Origin: Candidatus Thiodiazotropha sp. (ex Monitilora ramsayi)
GTDB taxonomy: Bacteria; Pseudomonadota; Gammaproteobacteria; Chromatiales; Chromatiaceae
DNA: 64,000 bases
NCBI GenBank assembly: GCA_025655575.1
Contig: JAHXIP010000019.1
Span: forward strand, 1-64,000
Direction: 5' to 3'
Part shown: one piece after another, positions 35,440 through 43,884 of the stretch
Layout: each line of letters starts with the position of its first letter
Position numbering within the stretch: position 1 is the first letter of the stretch
Translations under genes and position numbers: made by a program
Notes under the pieces: model-generated
Database searches by the model: none
What the model was told of the DNA's origin: nothing
The model's input: the letters and a program-made list of their open reading frames with translations, nothing else

Positions 35440-36267
35440 ATGGGGATATTCATTCATAAAATGTTTGGTCTGCTCAAAAATAAACCGTTGCTGAATCAGG
35501 CTTCCACGGATTGGTTGCATGAGGCCTTCGGCTGGTCACTAAGAAATTTCAACGCCGATTATTTTTATTCGGATACCCAGCTGGTATTGCCGACCAACGA
35601 GCACTTTCCAGGTGTGGTGGATAGCACGGAAGGTATGGCGAAGCTGATCTTCGAGCGGGTTAAACACTATGCCGGGGTCGGGCATTGGCCGACCTTGGTT
35701 ATCGATCAAAACCAGTGTCCACTGATGGATCAGACAGCGTTACTGCCGCAAGGCGCTATCAGAGGCAAGGATGTCAAGGGGGCCGTTGTGAAAGAGCAGT
35801 CGCAACGCCTGCCGATTCCCTACAACCCTCAGCAGATCAATAACCCTGAAGGGATGATCGCAAGCTTTGCACACATCCTTGCCTACTATTTGGGGCAGAT
35901 GAGTCAGGAGCCGCCTCCTGGGGGTGCCGATCATTGGCCGGAAATCACAGAACTACTGGCCATCTTTATGGGCTTTGGTCTGATGTTCGCCAACAGCGCC
36001 TTTACCTTCAAGGGTGGATGCGGCAGCTGCTACAACCCAAACGCAGTCCGTCAGGCAGCACTCAGCGAGTATGAGGCGACCTATGCGTTGGCACTCTTTG
36101 CAGCATTGAAAGAGATCCCGAACGCAGCAGTGAGCAGGCACTTGAAAAAGCATCTACGGGGTTTCTACAAAAAGGCGGTGAAGGAGCTCCATGCCAATCG
36201 GGAGGGTCTGGCGGCGTTGACGGGCATTGGGCAGGAGCGGGCACCCCAGGCCGAGGCTGGGCTGTGA
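35440..36267 (+). CDS. Conserved-looking hypothetical protein
   Basis: 275 residues, soluble, with no signal peptide. The N-terminal part has HEAFGWSLRNFNADYFYSDTQLVLPT; the middle has NPEGMIASFAHILAYYLG; a later hydrophobic and Gly-rich segment is LLAIFMGFGLMFANSAFTFKGGCGSCY with a GCGSC cysteine pair; the C-terminal third is helical and charged. Family not recognised. An internal ATG at 35461 (MFGLLKNKPLL) is an equally good start, since GGGGA lies upstream. It stands alone between trkH and a convergent yqaA-like gene. Confidence 0.65.
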   Translation: MGIFIHKMFGLLKNKPLLNQASTDWLHEAFGWSLRNFNADYFYSDTQLVLPTNEHFPGVVDSTEGMAKLIFERVKHYAGVGHWPTLVIDQNQCPLMDQTALLPQGAIRGKDVKGAVVKEQSQRLPIPYNPQQINNPEGMIASFAHILAYYLGQMSQEPPPGGADHWPEITELLAIFMGFGLMFANSAFTFKGGCGSCYNPNAVRQAALSEYEATYALALFAALKEIPNAAVSRHLKKHLRGFYKKAVKELHANREGLAALTGIGQERAPQAEAGL

Positions 36268-36270
36268 GGC

Positions 36271-36732
36271 TTACCAGCCGTTAATGAATACCTCCGAAGC
36301 CCCAATGAGCACGGCATAGCGGATTGCCTTGCCAATGCCGATAAACAGTGTTGCGGGAACGAGTCTGACGCCACTCCAGCCAGCTGCCAGACAGAGTGGG
36401 TCGCCAATCACCGGCAGCCATGAGAAGAGTAGCGCTGGACTGCCATAGCGACCCACACGCTGGAGCGCCCGACGTTGGCGCTCGTTGCTCAGACCGCGGC
36501 CGGGAAAGCGCCGGGCCAGCCACCAGCCCAGCAGCCAGCTGCTGAGTCCGCCCAGGGTGTTGCCGAGGCTGGCCACCAGCCAGAGCAGTCCAGCCTCTTC
36601 AGGTGTCTGTTGCAATTCCCATAACAACATCGCCTCCGAGCCACCCGGCAGCAGCGTGGAGGCGAGGAAGCTGCCGATGAAGAGCCCGAAGGGTCCACCG
36701 GAGAGATTCAGGAGCGACGAAAAGTCCAGCAT
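36271..36732 (-). CDS. YqaA-type small membrane protein (VTT/DedA-like)
   Basis: 153 residues with four hydrophobic regions. The family features are FIGSFLASTLLPGGSEAMLLW near the N-terminus, a GNTLGGLSSWLLGWWLA segment, an Arg-rich cytoplasmic loop, and SWLPVIGDPLCLAAGWSGVRL. YqaA proteins are distant relatives of DedA/VTT membrane proteins, possibly lipid scramblases or transporters; the role of YqaA itself is not settled. Its start overlaps the methyltransferase gene by 25 bases. Confidence 0.8.
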   Translation of the reverse strand: MLDFSSLLNLSGGPFGLFIGSFLASTLLPGGSEAMLLWELQQTPEEAGLLWLVASLGNTLGGLSSWLLGWWLARRFPGRGLSNERQRRALQRVGRYGSPALLFSWLPVIGDPLCLAAGWSGVRLVPATLFIGIGKAIRYAVLIGASEVFINGW

Positions 36733-37643
36733 TTGTGTGCGGGGTGGCGTTTGAAATCGTCGGGTACTGTCTGCTGGGTGATCTCCTGACAGCCGGGCAG
36801 TTCGGCCAGCTCCGGATCGAGTTTGAATCGGCGTCGATTGGTGGAAAAGATCAGTTCTCCCGTGGGCGTCAGCAGTTTTTTGCAGGCCTCAATCAGTCGA
36901 GCATGGTCCCGTTGCACATCGAGGGTTTCTAGCATCTTCTTGGAATTGGAGAAGCTGGGCGGATCAAGCACGATGAGGCCGAACAGCCGTCTTTCCCGGA
37001 CTGTCCTTTCCAGATAGGCGAAAACATCTTCTCTCACCAGTTCATGGTCTGGCCCGCTGAAACCGTTGAGTGCCAGATTGCGGCCGGTCCAGGCTTGGTA
37101 GGTATTTGAGAGATCGACACTGGTGGTTGCGATTGCGCCGCCAGCAGCGGCATAGACTGAGAAGCTGCCCGTGTATGCAAACAGGTTGAGCATACGCTTT
37201 CCCATAGCCCGTTCGCGTACCATGGCGCGGGTGTTGCGGTGATCCAGGAACAGACCGGTATCGAGATAACTGTGGAGGTCAACTTCGAACTGCAGTCCGT
37301 TCTCCTCGACCGTCATTGGGCGGCTGGTCTCGCCGGTCTTCTCATATTGGGCCAGACCCCGTTGTCTTTGGCGGGTCTTGAAAGCCAATGCATCGCTTGA
37401 AATCTCCAGTACTTGGCAGATGGTATTGCCGATCTGTTGCTCTGCCTGCTCGTCAAGGGGTTCGAGACCCTTACGGGCGAAGATTTGAGCATGCGCCTGA
37501 CCAGCGTACCAATCTACCGCAAGGGGAAATTCTGGGATGTCTCTGTCATAAAGGCGATAACAGGAGATACCACGCCGCCGAGCCCACTTGCTCCAGTGCC
37601 GCTGGTTCTTGCGCAGCCGGTTGGTAAAGGCGTTCAGTTCCAT
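36708..37643 (-). CDS. RlmK-like SAM-dependent rRNA methyltransferase
   Basis: 311 residues resembling the C-terminal (RlmK) half of E. coli RlmKL and RlmI-type enzymes. It has an N-terminal RNA-binding segment (YRLYDRDIPEFPLAVDWY), AdoMet motif I in NLFAYTGSFSVYAAAGGA, and motif IV DPPSFSNSKKM. It should methylate a guanine of 23S rRNA, but the exact base is not readable from sequence. It stands alone rather than fused to RlmL. It heads a short run with yqaA. Confidence 0.82.
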   Translation of the reverse strand: MELNAFTNRLRKNQRHWSKWARRRGISCYRLYDRDIPEFPLAVDWYAGQAHAQIFARKGLEPLDEQAEQQIGNTICQVLEISSDALAFKTRQRQRGLAQYEKTGETSRPMTVEENGLQFEVDLHSYLDTGLFLDHRNTRAMVRERAMGKRMLNLFAYTGSFSVYAAAGGAIATTSVDLSNTYQAWTGRNLALNGFSGPDHELVREDVFAYLERTVRERRLFGLIVLDPPSFSNSKKMLETLDVQRDHARLIEACKKLLTPTGELIFSTNRRRFKLDPELAELPGCQEITQQTVPDDFKRHPAHKCWTFRRS

Positions 37644-37650
37644 TTGTGAC

Positions 37651-38037
37651 TTACGTGTCGCCTCGGCGGGGTAAGCGCCAAGCGGCCAATGCCAAGGCTA
37701 TCCAGCCACCGAGGAATGCCATCCCACCGAAGGGTGTGACCATGCCGAGTCCCCGCTGGCCGGTCAGCGTGAGGAGATAAAGGCTGCCCGAGAAGAGCAG
37801 AATGCCGAGCAGAAACAACCAGCCGGCGAATAGTAATGGCCGGCTGGGATGGTGCAGGGCAAGCAGGCCGCTGCCCAGCAGGGCAAGAGTGTGCAGCCCT
37901 TGGTAGTCGACCGCCTTTTGCCACCAGATGAGATGGCTGGCCGCTACGCGTGTTTCAAGGGCGTGAGCACCAAAGGCGCCAAGGGCCACCACCAGCAGGC
38001 CGCTGAGAGCGGCGATGAAGAGGAAAGTTCTGGCCAT
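37651..38037 (-). CDS. DUF423 membrane protein (YgdD-like)
   Basis: 128 residues with four transmembrane helices. The family signature is at the start: LFIAALSGLLVVALGAFGAHALE, then AVDYQGLHTLALLGSGLLAL, GWLFLLGILLFSGSLYLL and MVTPFGGMAFLGGWIALALAA. Function of the family is unknown. Its start codon overlaps the end of the preceding gene by one base, giving a three-gene minus-strand run with the two hypothetical genes upstream. Confidence 0.88.
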   Translation of the reverse strand: MARTFLFIAALSGLLVVALGAFGAHALETRVAASHLIWWQKAVDYQGLHTLALLGSGLLALHHPSRPLLFAGWLFLLGILLFSGSLYLLTLTGQRGLGMVTPFGGMAFLGGWIALALAAWRLPRRGDT

Positions 38038-38591
38038 CAGCGGTTATCCGCTTCTAGCTGCTTCAGCTCTTCAAGAATGCCCATCACCATCGTTTCGGTA
38101 TTGCTGTCCATCTGCTTGCAGAGCTTGTCCGGGTCCCGTTCACCATTGATCATGGGTCGGATGACAGCGGCCAGTTTGCCCATCGGGCCGCCGACTTTGC
38201 TCATCTGATCTGCCATGTCGGCGATAATCTGCAGGGCCTGTGCGTTGCCGCTTCCCGCGGCATGGATCATGGCGGCCAGCCCCGGTGCAGCCATTGTAGG
38301 GTCGGGTTTGGCATTGGGGTCGGGCAGGGTGGAGGGGTCCTGCAGGCCACGCAGGATCGACTCTGCGATGATGCGATCCTCTTCATCCAGGCTGTTTAGG
38401 ACTTCAAGATCCCGGCGTCCTTTGTGGATGATTTGGCGAATCGCAGCCACCAGGCTGCTCCAGCCGCTATCGGATGCGAGTTTCAGCAGATTCTCGAATT
38501 CATCCTGCCGGTCGGTCTGTGGGCCGATGGTGACGACTTGATTGATAAAGACTGCGTGAACAGCAAGTATCTGGGCCTCTCTATCCATCAC
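38037..38591 (-). CDS. Hypothetical helical protein
   Basis: 184 residues, soluble, mostly alpha-helical by composition. The N-terminal half (FENLLKLASDSGWSSLVAAIRQIIHKGRRDLEVLNSLDEEDRIIAESILRGLQDP) looks like a pair of helical repeats; a Pro-rich linker and a Met/Gly-rich C-terminal half follow. Family not recognised. It overlaps the Trx/HEAT gene by four bases (38588-38591) and the DUF423 gene by one, so the three are co-translated and may share a function. Confidence 0.7.
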   Translation of the reverse strand: MMDREAQILAVHAVFINQVVTIGPQTDRQDEFENLLKLASDSGWSSLVAAIRQIIHKGRRDLEVLNSLDEEDRIIAESILRGLQDPSTLPDPNAKPDPTMAAPGLAAMIHAAGSGNAQALQIIADMADQMSKVGGPMGKLAAVIRPMINGERDPDKLCKQMDSNTETMVMGILEELKQLEADNR

Positions 38592-39238
38592 TTCTCCTCG
38601 TTGTGCAGCATTTGTAAAGAGTCGGCGGCAATTTCACGGACATCGGGATTCGGGTCTTTAGACAATTCCTGCAGTATGGCAGAGGCCGCCGGCAGGTGTG
38701 TCAATCCCAGAAAATGGGCCGCATCGGCTCGAATATTAGGGTGCGCCGAGTTGGCCAGGTCGGTCAAATCCGGTAGTGCTTGTTGTATCAGTTCACTCCC
38801 TTCCAGCTCCTCCAGTACCACACCGATACCAATCCGTACGGTCATCGGTGTATCGCTGGACGCCAACAGGCTAAGAAGCTGCGGCAGGGTTTGCGGCTTC
38901 TCCTCTAATGTTGAGGTTACCTGATGGGGTCGCTGGGTCTCCAGCAGATGGCTGTAGTAGGTTGCGAACCCCTGGTCACTGGCAGCCAGCTCTACCCAGC
39001 GAGCGAGTTCATCGGGTGACAGGGAACCCGCCAGCTCGAATGACCCGATACGGGTCCAGGGAACGCTGCGGGTGCCAACTGCCTGTGCAGCCTCTGGATG
39101 CTCGACAATATTGATCACCTCCAGGCGGCCAATGCTGCCCTGCTTCAATAGTTGACTCAAGCCCTCCAGCACGACGGGACAATGGGCGCAGCCGGTTGCC
39201 AGCAGGAGTAGGGCGTCAGGGGCTTCTCTCTGTCTCAT
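38588..39238 (-). CDS. Thioredoxin-like plus HEAT-repeat protein
   Basis: 216 residues. The first ~85 have a thioredoxin-like fold: a CAHC redox pair in LLLATGCAHCPVVLEGL, VINIVEHPEAAQAVGTRSVPWTRIG with the cis-Pro loop, and a following helix. The last ~110 are HEAT or ARM-type helical repeats (HPNIRADAAHFLGLTHL and NPDVREIAADSLQML). The fusion suggests a thiol-redox module with a protein-binding scaffold. No family name is secure. It is the first gene of a tightly overlapping three-gene run. Confidence 0.7.
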   Translation of the reverse strand: MRQREAPDALLLLATGCAHCPVVLEGLSQLLKQGSIGRLEVINIVEHPEAAQAVGTRSVPWTRIGSFELAGSLSPDELARWVELAASDQGFATYYSHLLETQRPHQVTSTLEEKPQTLPQLLSLLASSDTPMTVRIGIGVVLEELEGSELIQQALPDLTDLANSAHPNIRADAAHFLGLTHLPAASAILQELSKDPNPDVREIAADSLQMLHNEEK

Positions 39239-39753
39239 TTACAACGCTCGAAAAAGCCGCCACTTTAACTGATGGAGTTTGGTGTGCAAGCCTGATAAGG
39301 CAGACTTTTTATCTGTTTTTTACACTCAGCATGGGATGACGAAGCATTTGATCTATCTCCCTTGGGATAGATGAGGGGCTCAAATGGGTGTGTGTCCTCA
39401 TGAATATCGAAAGACCATGATCAATATATTGGTAATTTTCTTCGTATAAATAGGGTGTTACTAATCTGACTAAATTACTTGGTATTTCAACGGGCTAAGT
39501 CAATAAGCGTATTTTATGTGCCCTCATTAAAAAATTGTTTGGCTAAAGGTTGCGCAACCCATTAATGTTTGTCGCCCTGACTCCAGGCGTGCGTGCGCGT
39601 GCTGGATAGACTTGGCGCTAAGTTTGGGAATATTCAGACCTGCGCTGGGATAGAAAAAATGAAATACAACTGGGCGAGTGCCCGGACGTGCTTCAAGGTC
39701 GCGGCGAATCGCGGCGACTGAATCACTGCAGTGAAACCTAGGAGAAATACACC
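39239..39753. other. Intergenic region upstream of aprB
   Basis: About 515 bases without a supported gene. It carries a hairpin (ATCTATCTCCC - TT - GGGATAGAT, 39351-39373) and the leader and ribosome binding site of aprB (TAGGAGAAATACACC before the ATG). The aprBA promoter must lie here, but no consensus pair stands out. A shorter minus-strand frame (39527-39889) runs into aprB antisense and is not credible. Confidence 0.5.
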
Positions 39754-40221
39754 ATGCCAACATTTGTGCGTACTGAGAAGTGCGATGGCTGTAAAGGCCA
39801 GGACAGGACAGCTTGCATGTACATCTGTCCTCATGACCTGATGAAGCTGGATAAAGACGGCTCTGAGACCGGTCATGCCATGAAGTCATTCAACCAGGAG
39901 CCTGAGCAGTGCTGGGAGTGTTACTCCTGCATCAAGATCTGCCCTCAGCAGGCTATCGAAGCGCGTCCTTACGCTGACATCGTACCCCTGGGTGCTTCCG
40001 TACAGCCTCTGCGCGGTACTGATTCCATCATGTGGACCATCAAGTTCCGCAACGGCACCATGAAACGTTTCAAATTCCCGATCCGCACCACACCAGAGGG
40101 TTCCATCGATCCCTATGGCAATAAGCCTGCTGCCGACATCTCCAAGATCAACGACAGCGGCTATTTCGTCCAGTGCAACGGTTACCGTGCCGGCGATCCC
40201 AGCGAGCTGATCCGCAAGTAA
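39754..40221 (+). CDS. aprB: Adenylylsulfate reductase subunit beta
   Basis: 155 residues. Two [4Fe-4S] clusters are bound by CDGCKGQDRTACMYICP and CWECYSCIKICP in the first ~75 residues. A C-terminal tail (FRNGTMKRFKFPIRTT onward) wraps the alpha subunit in known structures. It carries electrons between the flavin of AprA and the Qmo complex. In sulfur oxidisers with reverse dissimilatory sulfate reduction the enzyme forms APS from sulfite and AMP. aprA follows 51 bases downstream. Confidence 0.96.
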   Translation: MPTFVRTEKCDGCKGQDRTACMYICPHDLMKLDKDGSETGHAMKSFNQEPEQCWECYSCIKICPQQAIEARPYADIVPLGASVQPLRGTDSIMWTIKFRNGTMKRFKFPIRTTPEGSIDPYGNKPAADISKINDSGYFVQCNGYRAGDPSELIRK

Positions 40222-40272
40222 GCGGTTCTCGAAGCTGAACATATATAAAGATAGATATCGAGGTATTTGAAC

Positions 40273-42258
40273 ATGGCTGAATTTGGAAATCCCGAAGTCG
40301 TCGAAGAAGAGGTAGACATCCTCATCATCGGTGGTGGTATGGGCGCCTGTGGTGCTGCATACGAGATTGGCCCCTGGGTGGAAGCTGCAGGTGGCGACAT
40401 CAACGTGAAACTGGTCGACAAGGCCGCTATGGACCGCTCCGGTGCCGTGGCACAGGGTCTGTCTGCGATCAACACCTATATCGGTTCCGAGCAGGATCCT
40501 GCTGACTACGCCCGTATGGTCTCCAACGACCTGATGGGTATCACCCGCGACGATCTGGCTTATGACCTGGGCCGTCACGTGGATGAGTCTGTACATCTGT
40601 TCGAAGAGTGGGGTCTGCCTATCTGGAAGACCGACGAGAACGGTGAGCGTCACGATGGTTCTAAAGGCATGACGCCTCTGGCGGATGGCGGCAAGCCCGT
40701 ACGTTCCGGTAAGTGGCAGATCATGATCAACGGTGAGTCCTACAAGTGGATCGTCGCTGAGGCTGCCAAGAAAGCGCTGGGGATGGATAACATCCAGGAG
40801 CGTATCTTCATCGTTAAGCTGGTTAACGACAAGAACGACAAGAACCGCGTTGCTGGTGCTGTCGGTTTCTCTGTTCGTGAGCACAAGCTGTTTGTTTACA
40901 AGTTCAAGGCTTGCCTGCTGGTTGCCGGTGGTTGTGTAAACATCTTCCGTCCCCGTTCCGTGGGTGAGGGTCAGGGCCGTGCCTGGTACCCCGTCTGGAA
41001 TGCCGGTTCTACCTACGCCATGGCTGCTGAAGCCGGCGCTGAGCTGACTCTGATGGAAAACCGCTTCGTACCGACCCGTTTCAAAGACGGTTACGGTCCT
41101 GTTGGCGCATGGTTCCTGCTCTTCAAATCCAAGGCTACCAACGCCTTCGGTGAAGTCTACATGGACCGCAACAAAGAGATGCTGGACGACTATCCTCCTT
41201 ATGGTCAGGCTGCCGTTCCCGCTTCTTGTCTGCGTAACCATCTGATGCTGAAAGAGATGCGTGAAGGCCGCGGTCCTATCTGGATGGACACCGTGACTGC
41301 CCTCGCCAACCTGCGTGAGACCCTGTCTCCTCGTGAGGTTAAGCATCTGGAAGCAGAAGCCTGGGAAGATTTCCTCGACATGTGTATCGGCCAGTGCGGT
41401 ATCTGGGCGGGTGAGAACATTGAGCCAGAGAAGAAAAACTCTGAGCTGATGCCTACCGAACCCTACCTGCTGGGCTCTCACTCCGGTTGCTGCGGCATCT
41501 GGGTTTCCGGTCCTGACGATGTCGGCGCGCCGACTGAAGAGACCGAAGCCGGTGTTCCCGAGCATCTGCCTGCCGGTTGGAACTGGGGCTACCGTGGTAT
41601 GACCACTGTTCAGGGTCTGTTCACCGCCGCTGACGGCGTGGGCGCCTCTGGCCACAAATTCTCCTCCGGCTCTCACGCTGAAGGCCGTATGTGTGCCAAG
41701 TCCATGGTCAAGTTCGTCATGGATAACAAGGACTACAAACCTGAGCTGGACACCACCCCTGACGAGCTGATCGAAGAGATCTACCGTCCTGTCCGCAACT
41801 ACCTGGAGCACAAGGACTACTCCACCGCGATTGATGTGAATCCTAACTACATCACACCGCGTATGCTGCAGTTCCGTCTGCAGAAGATCATGGATGAGTA
41901 CGTTGCCGGTGTTGCTACCTACTACACCACCAACGAGCACATGCTGGATCAGGCTGAGCAGAAGCTGGCTGCCCTGAAGGAAGACTCGCTGAAAATGCGT
42001 GCCAAAGACCTTCACGAGCTGCTGCGTGCGTGGGAGAACTACCACCGCATCCTGACTGCTGAAGCTCACATGAAGCACATCCAGTTCCGTCAAGAGTCTC
42101 GTTATCCTGGTTTCTACTACCGCATGGATAAGAACTTCGTGGACGAGGAGAACTGGCACTGCTTCGTTAACTCCATCTACGACAAAGAGAGCAAGACCTG
42201 GACCTGCTTCAAGCGTGCTCACGTCGATTTGGTCGACAAGTCCAAGCTGTTCAAGTAA
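40273..42258 (+). CDS. aprA: Adenylylsulfate reductase subunit alpha
   Basis: 661 residues. FAD-binding starts with VDILIIGGGMGACGAAYEIG, the catalytic core includes AVAQGLSAINTYIG and HSGCCGIWVSGPDD, and the C-terminus is helical. It is the flavin subunit that interconverts APS with sulfite plus AMP in the cytoplasm. The ATG at 40273, with GAGG upstream, is preferred to a TTG two codons earlier. Codon use is markedly biased (CTG, CGT, GGT, AAC, AAG), as in very highly expressed genes, and unlike that of most neighbours. Oxidative direction is inferred from the whole gene set. No aprM is next to it; Qmo genes lie 13 kb away. Confidence 0.97.
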   Translation: MAEFGNPEVVEEEVDILIIGGGMGACGAAYEIGPWVEAAGGDINVKLVDKAAMDRSGAVAQGLSAINTYIGSEQDPADYARMVSNDLMGITRDDLAYDLGRHVDESVHLFEEWGLPIWKTDENGERHDGSKGMTPLADGGKPVRSGKWQIMINGESYKWIVAEAAKKALGMDNIQERIFIVKLVNDKNDKNRVAGAVGFSVREHKLFVYKFKACLLVAGGCVNIFRPRSVGEGQGRAWYPVWNAGSTYAMAAEAGAELTLMENRFVPTRFKDGYGPVGAWFLLFKSKATNAFGEVYMDRNKEMLDDYPPYGQAAVPASCLRNHLMLKEMREGRGPIWMDTVTALANLRETLSPREVKHLEAEAWEDFLDMCIGQCGIWAGENIEPEKKNSELMPTEPYLLGSHSGCCGIWVSGPDDVGAPTEETEAGVPEHLPAGWNWGYRGMTTVQGLFTAADGVGASGHKFSSGSHAEGRMCAKSMVKFVMDNKDYKPELDTTPDELIEEIYRPVRNYLEHKDYSTAIDVNPNYITPRMLQFRLQKIMDEYVAGVATYYTTNEHMLDQAEQKLAALKEDSLKMRAKDLHELLRAWENYHRILTAEAHMKHIQFRQESRYPGFYYRMDKNFVDEENWHCFVNSIYDKESKTWTCFKRAHVDLVDKSKLFK

Positions 42259-42284
42259 TTCTTGACGGTCTGTGACTAGGAAAA

Positions 42285-42315
42285 GTCCGGGTGCCGAGAG
42301 GCGCCCGGACTTTTT
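42285..42315 (+). terminator. Rho-independent terminator of aprBA
   Basis: GTCCGGGTGCC - GAGA - GGCGCCCGGAC followed by TTTTT, 26 bases after the aprA stop. This is a strong terminator, so the next gene is transcribed separately. Confidence 0.93.
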
Positions 42316-42466
42316 CCGTCTTTACGCTGAGGAAATCACCCAGTTTCCACAGGAACGTGATTGGTATTGAAGCGGCTAGCCATATAGCCTTGAATGTATA
42401 ATTACCGGTTACATTCCTTTGAGAATTGATACGCAAACCAGCCGATTTCGATATCGGAGGCAAACG

Positions 42467-43357
42467 ATGAGTGAAAAATTCGACATTCCTAATAAGAGCA
42501 GTTTTGTCCCCACGGTGATGGAGCCGGGCAGTAAACTCAAGTTCAACTGTCACAAGGGCATCTCCTGCTTCAATGCTTGCTGCAAGCATGCGGATATCCA
42601 ACTGACGCCTTACGATATTCTCCGGCTCAAGGACAATCTCGGTGTCTCCGGGACGGAGTTTTTAAAGAAGCATACGGTGCCATTCGAGATGGATAAGGAT
42701 GGGATACCAGGCATAAAGCTGCGCACCGATAACGAAGGTGCCTGTCTTTTTGTGACCGACGAGGGTTGCAGCGTTTATCAAGACCGGCCGACGGCATGCC
42801 GCTACTACCCTGTTGGACATATGGCGATGAAAGAGGCGGGCTCGACAGAGGATGAAGCACGCTATTTCCTGATCAAAGAGGATCACTGCAAGGGCCACGA
42901 GGAGGACCGTGAGGTCTCCGTTGATGACTACCGCCGGGAACAGGAGGTCGAGATCTACGACCAGATCAACCGGGACTGGCTGCAGCTGATGCTGAAAAAG
43001 AAATCGGCCGGTCCTTCCATCGGTCGTCCCTCGGACACCAGTCTTCAGTTCTTCTTCATGTGCTCCTACGATGTGGATCGCTTGCGTCGCTTTGTTTTAA
43101 ACGACTCGTTTAAGGCATCCTACGAGATGGACGACAAATTTTATGAGACGGTCGAGAAGGAAGACCTGGCGCTGATGCAATTCGGTACCCGGCTGCTCAA
43201 GCAGGTGCTGTTTGGCGATGTGACGATTCCGGTCAAGGAGAATGCCATCGACAAACGTATCGAAGAGCGAAAAGAGGTGCTCGAGTTGCGCCGACAAGCG
43301 GAGATAGAGATCCACAAGCAGAAAAAGGAACAGGAGATGAAGGACGCCCTGTCCTGA
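42467..43357 (+). CDS. YkgJ-family cysteine-cluster protein
   Basis: About 296 residues from the ATG at 42467, preceded by GGAGG. The family's metal-binding cysteines are present: CHKGISCFNACCKHADIQLT near residue 25, then ACLFVTDEGCSVYQDRPTACRYYP. YkgJ proteins bind iron-sulfur or zinc and are of uncertain function. The C-terminal 180 residues are charged and helical, with a Lys/Glu-rich end, longer than the minimal YkgJ domain. It follows aprBA with its own start region. A role in sulfite or APS metabolism is possible but rests only on location. Confidence 0.8.
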   Translation: MSEKFDIPNKSSFVPTVMEPGSKLKFNCHKGISCFNACCKHADIQLTPYDILRLKDNLGVSGTEFLKKHTVPFEMDKDGIPGIKLRTDNEGACLFVTDEGCSVYQDRPTACRYYPVGHMAMKEAGSTEDEARYFLIKEDHCKGHEEDREVSVDDYRREQEVEIYDQINRDWLQLMLKKKSAGPSIGRPSDTSLQFFFMCSYDVDRLRRFVLNDSFKASYEMDDKFYETVEKEDLALMQFGTRLLKQVLFGDVTIPVKENAIDKRIEERKEVLELRRQAEIEIHKQKKEQEMKDALS

Positions 43358-43382
43358 TCTGAGATCAGCGTTTTTCTGCCGC

Positions 43383-43416
43383 AAACGCCGCCCAGTTACC
43401 TGGCGCGGCGTTTTTT
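43383..43416 (+). terminator. Rho-independent terminator after the YkgJ-like gene
   Basis: AACGCCGC-CCAG - TTAC - CTGG-C-GCGGCGTT followed by TTTTTT. It sits between the convergent YkgJ-like and phhB genes and may serve both, though the U-tract favours the plus strand. Confidence 0.88.
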
Positions 43417-43422
43417 ATGGGC

Positions 43423-43764
43423 TCAACTTCTATAAAGACCGTCTGTCTTTGCAGACATGATGAAGTCATTGCGGTGGAGGCCTTTGATCTTGTGCGACCA
43501 CCAGGTGACGGTAGTTTTACCCCACTCAGTCAATAGTGAAGGGTGATGTCCTTCACTCTCAGCCAGCTCTCCAATCTTGTTGGTGAATGCGAGGGCATCC
43601 GGGAAGTTCTTGAAGGTGAAAGTCTTTTCCAGCTGCATGATGCCGTCGCGTACCTCGATATTCCAATCGGGTATGGCACGGATCAATTCGGCGAGTTCCT
43701 CATCACTCACTTTGGGGGCATCTGCGCGACAGGCTTCACACTTTTCTTCGGTCAGCGCTACCAT
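43423..43764 (-). CDS. phhB: 4a-hydroxytetrahydrobiopterin dehydratase
   Basis: 113 residues of the PCD/DCoH fold: a helical N-terminus ([19 protein letters not shown]), [30 protein letters not shown] with the conserved EGHHP active-site histidines, and [27 protein letters not shown]. It recycles oxidised pterin cofactor and in many bacteria without phenylalanine hydroxylase works in molybdopterin-related metabolism. The ATG at 43764 (MVALTEEKC) is preferred, because the longer frame to 43956 has no ribosome binding site. An extra N-terminal CEACRA pair is present. Confidence 0.9.
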   Translation of the reverse strand: MVALTEEKCEACRADAPKVSDEELAELIRAIPDWNIEVRDGIMQLEKTFTFKNFPDALAFTNKIGELAESEGHHPSLLTEWGKTTVTWWSHKIKGLHRNDFIMSAKTDGLYRS

Positions 43765-43884
43765 AGGATTGTTTCCTCTCATGAATTGAGTCAGATATAG
43801 TGCTATGAATGGAATTATCAGATATTCATCCCTCCCTGCATACATGCAAACCGTAGGGTATAGGCGAGTTTGGGAAATCAAGGT

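Noticed and set aside
39886..42222. 778-residue open frame antisense to aprBA
   Set aside because: It results from the strongly biased codon use of aprA and aprB on the other strand. The encoded protein is low-complexity, with no domain or ribosome binding site.
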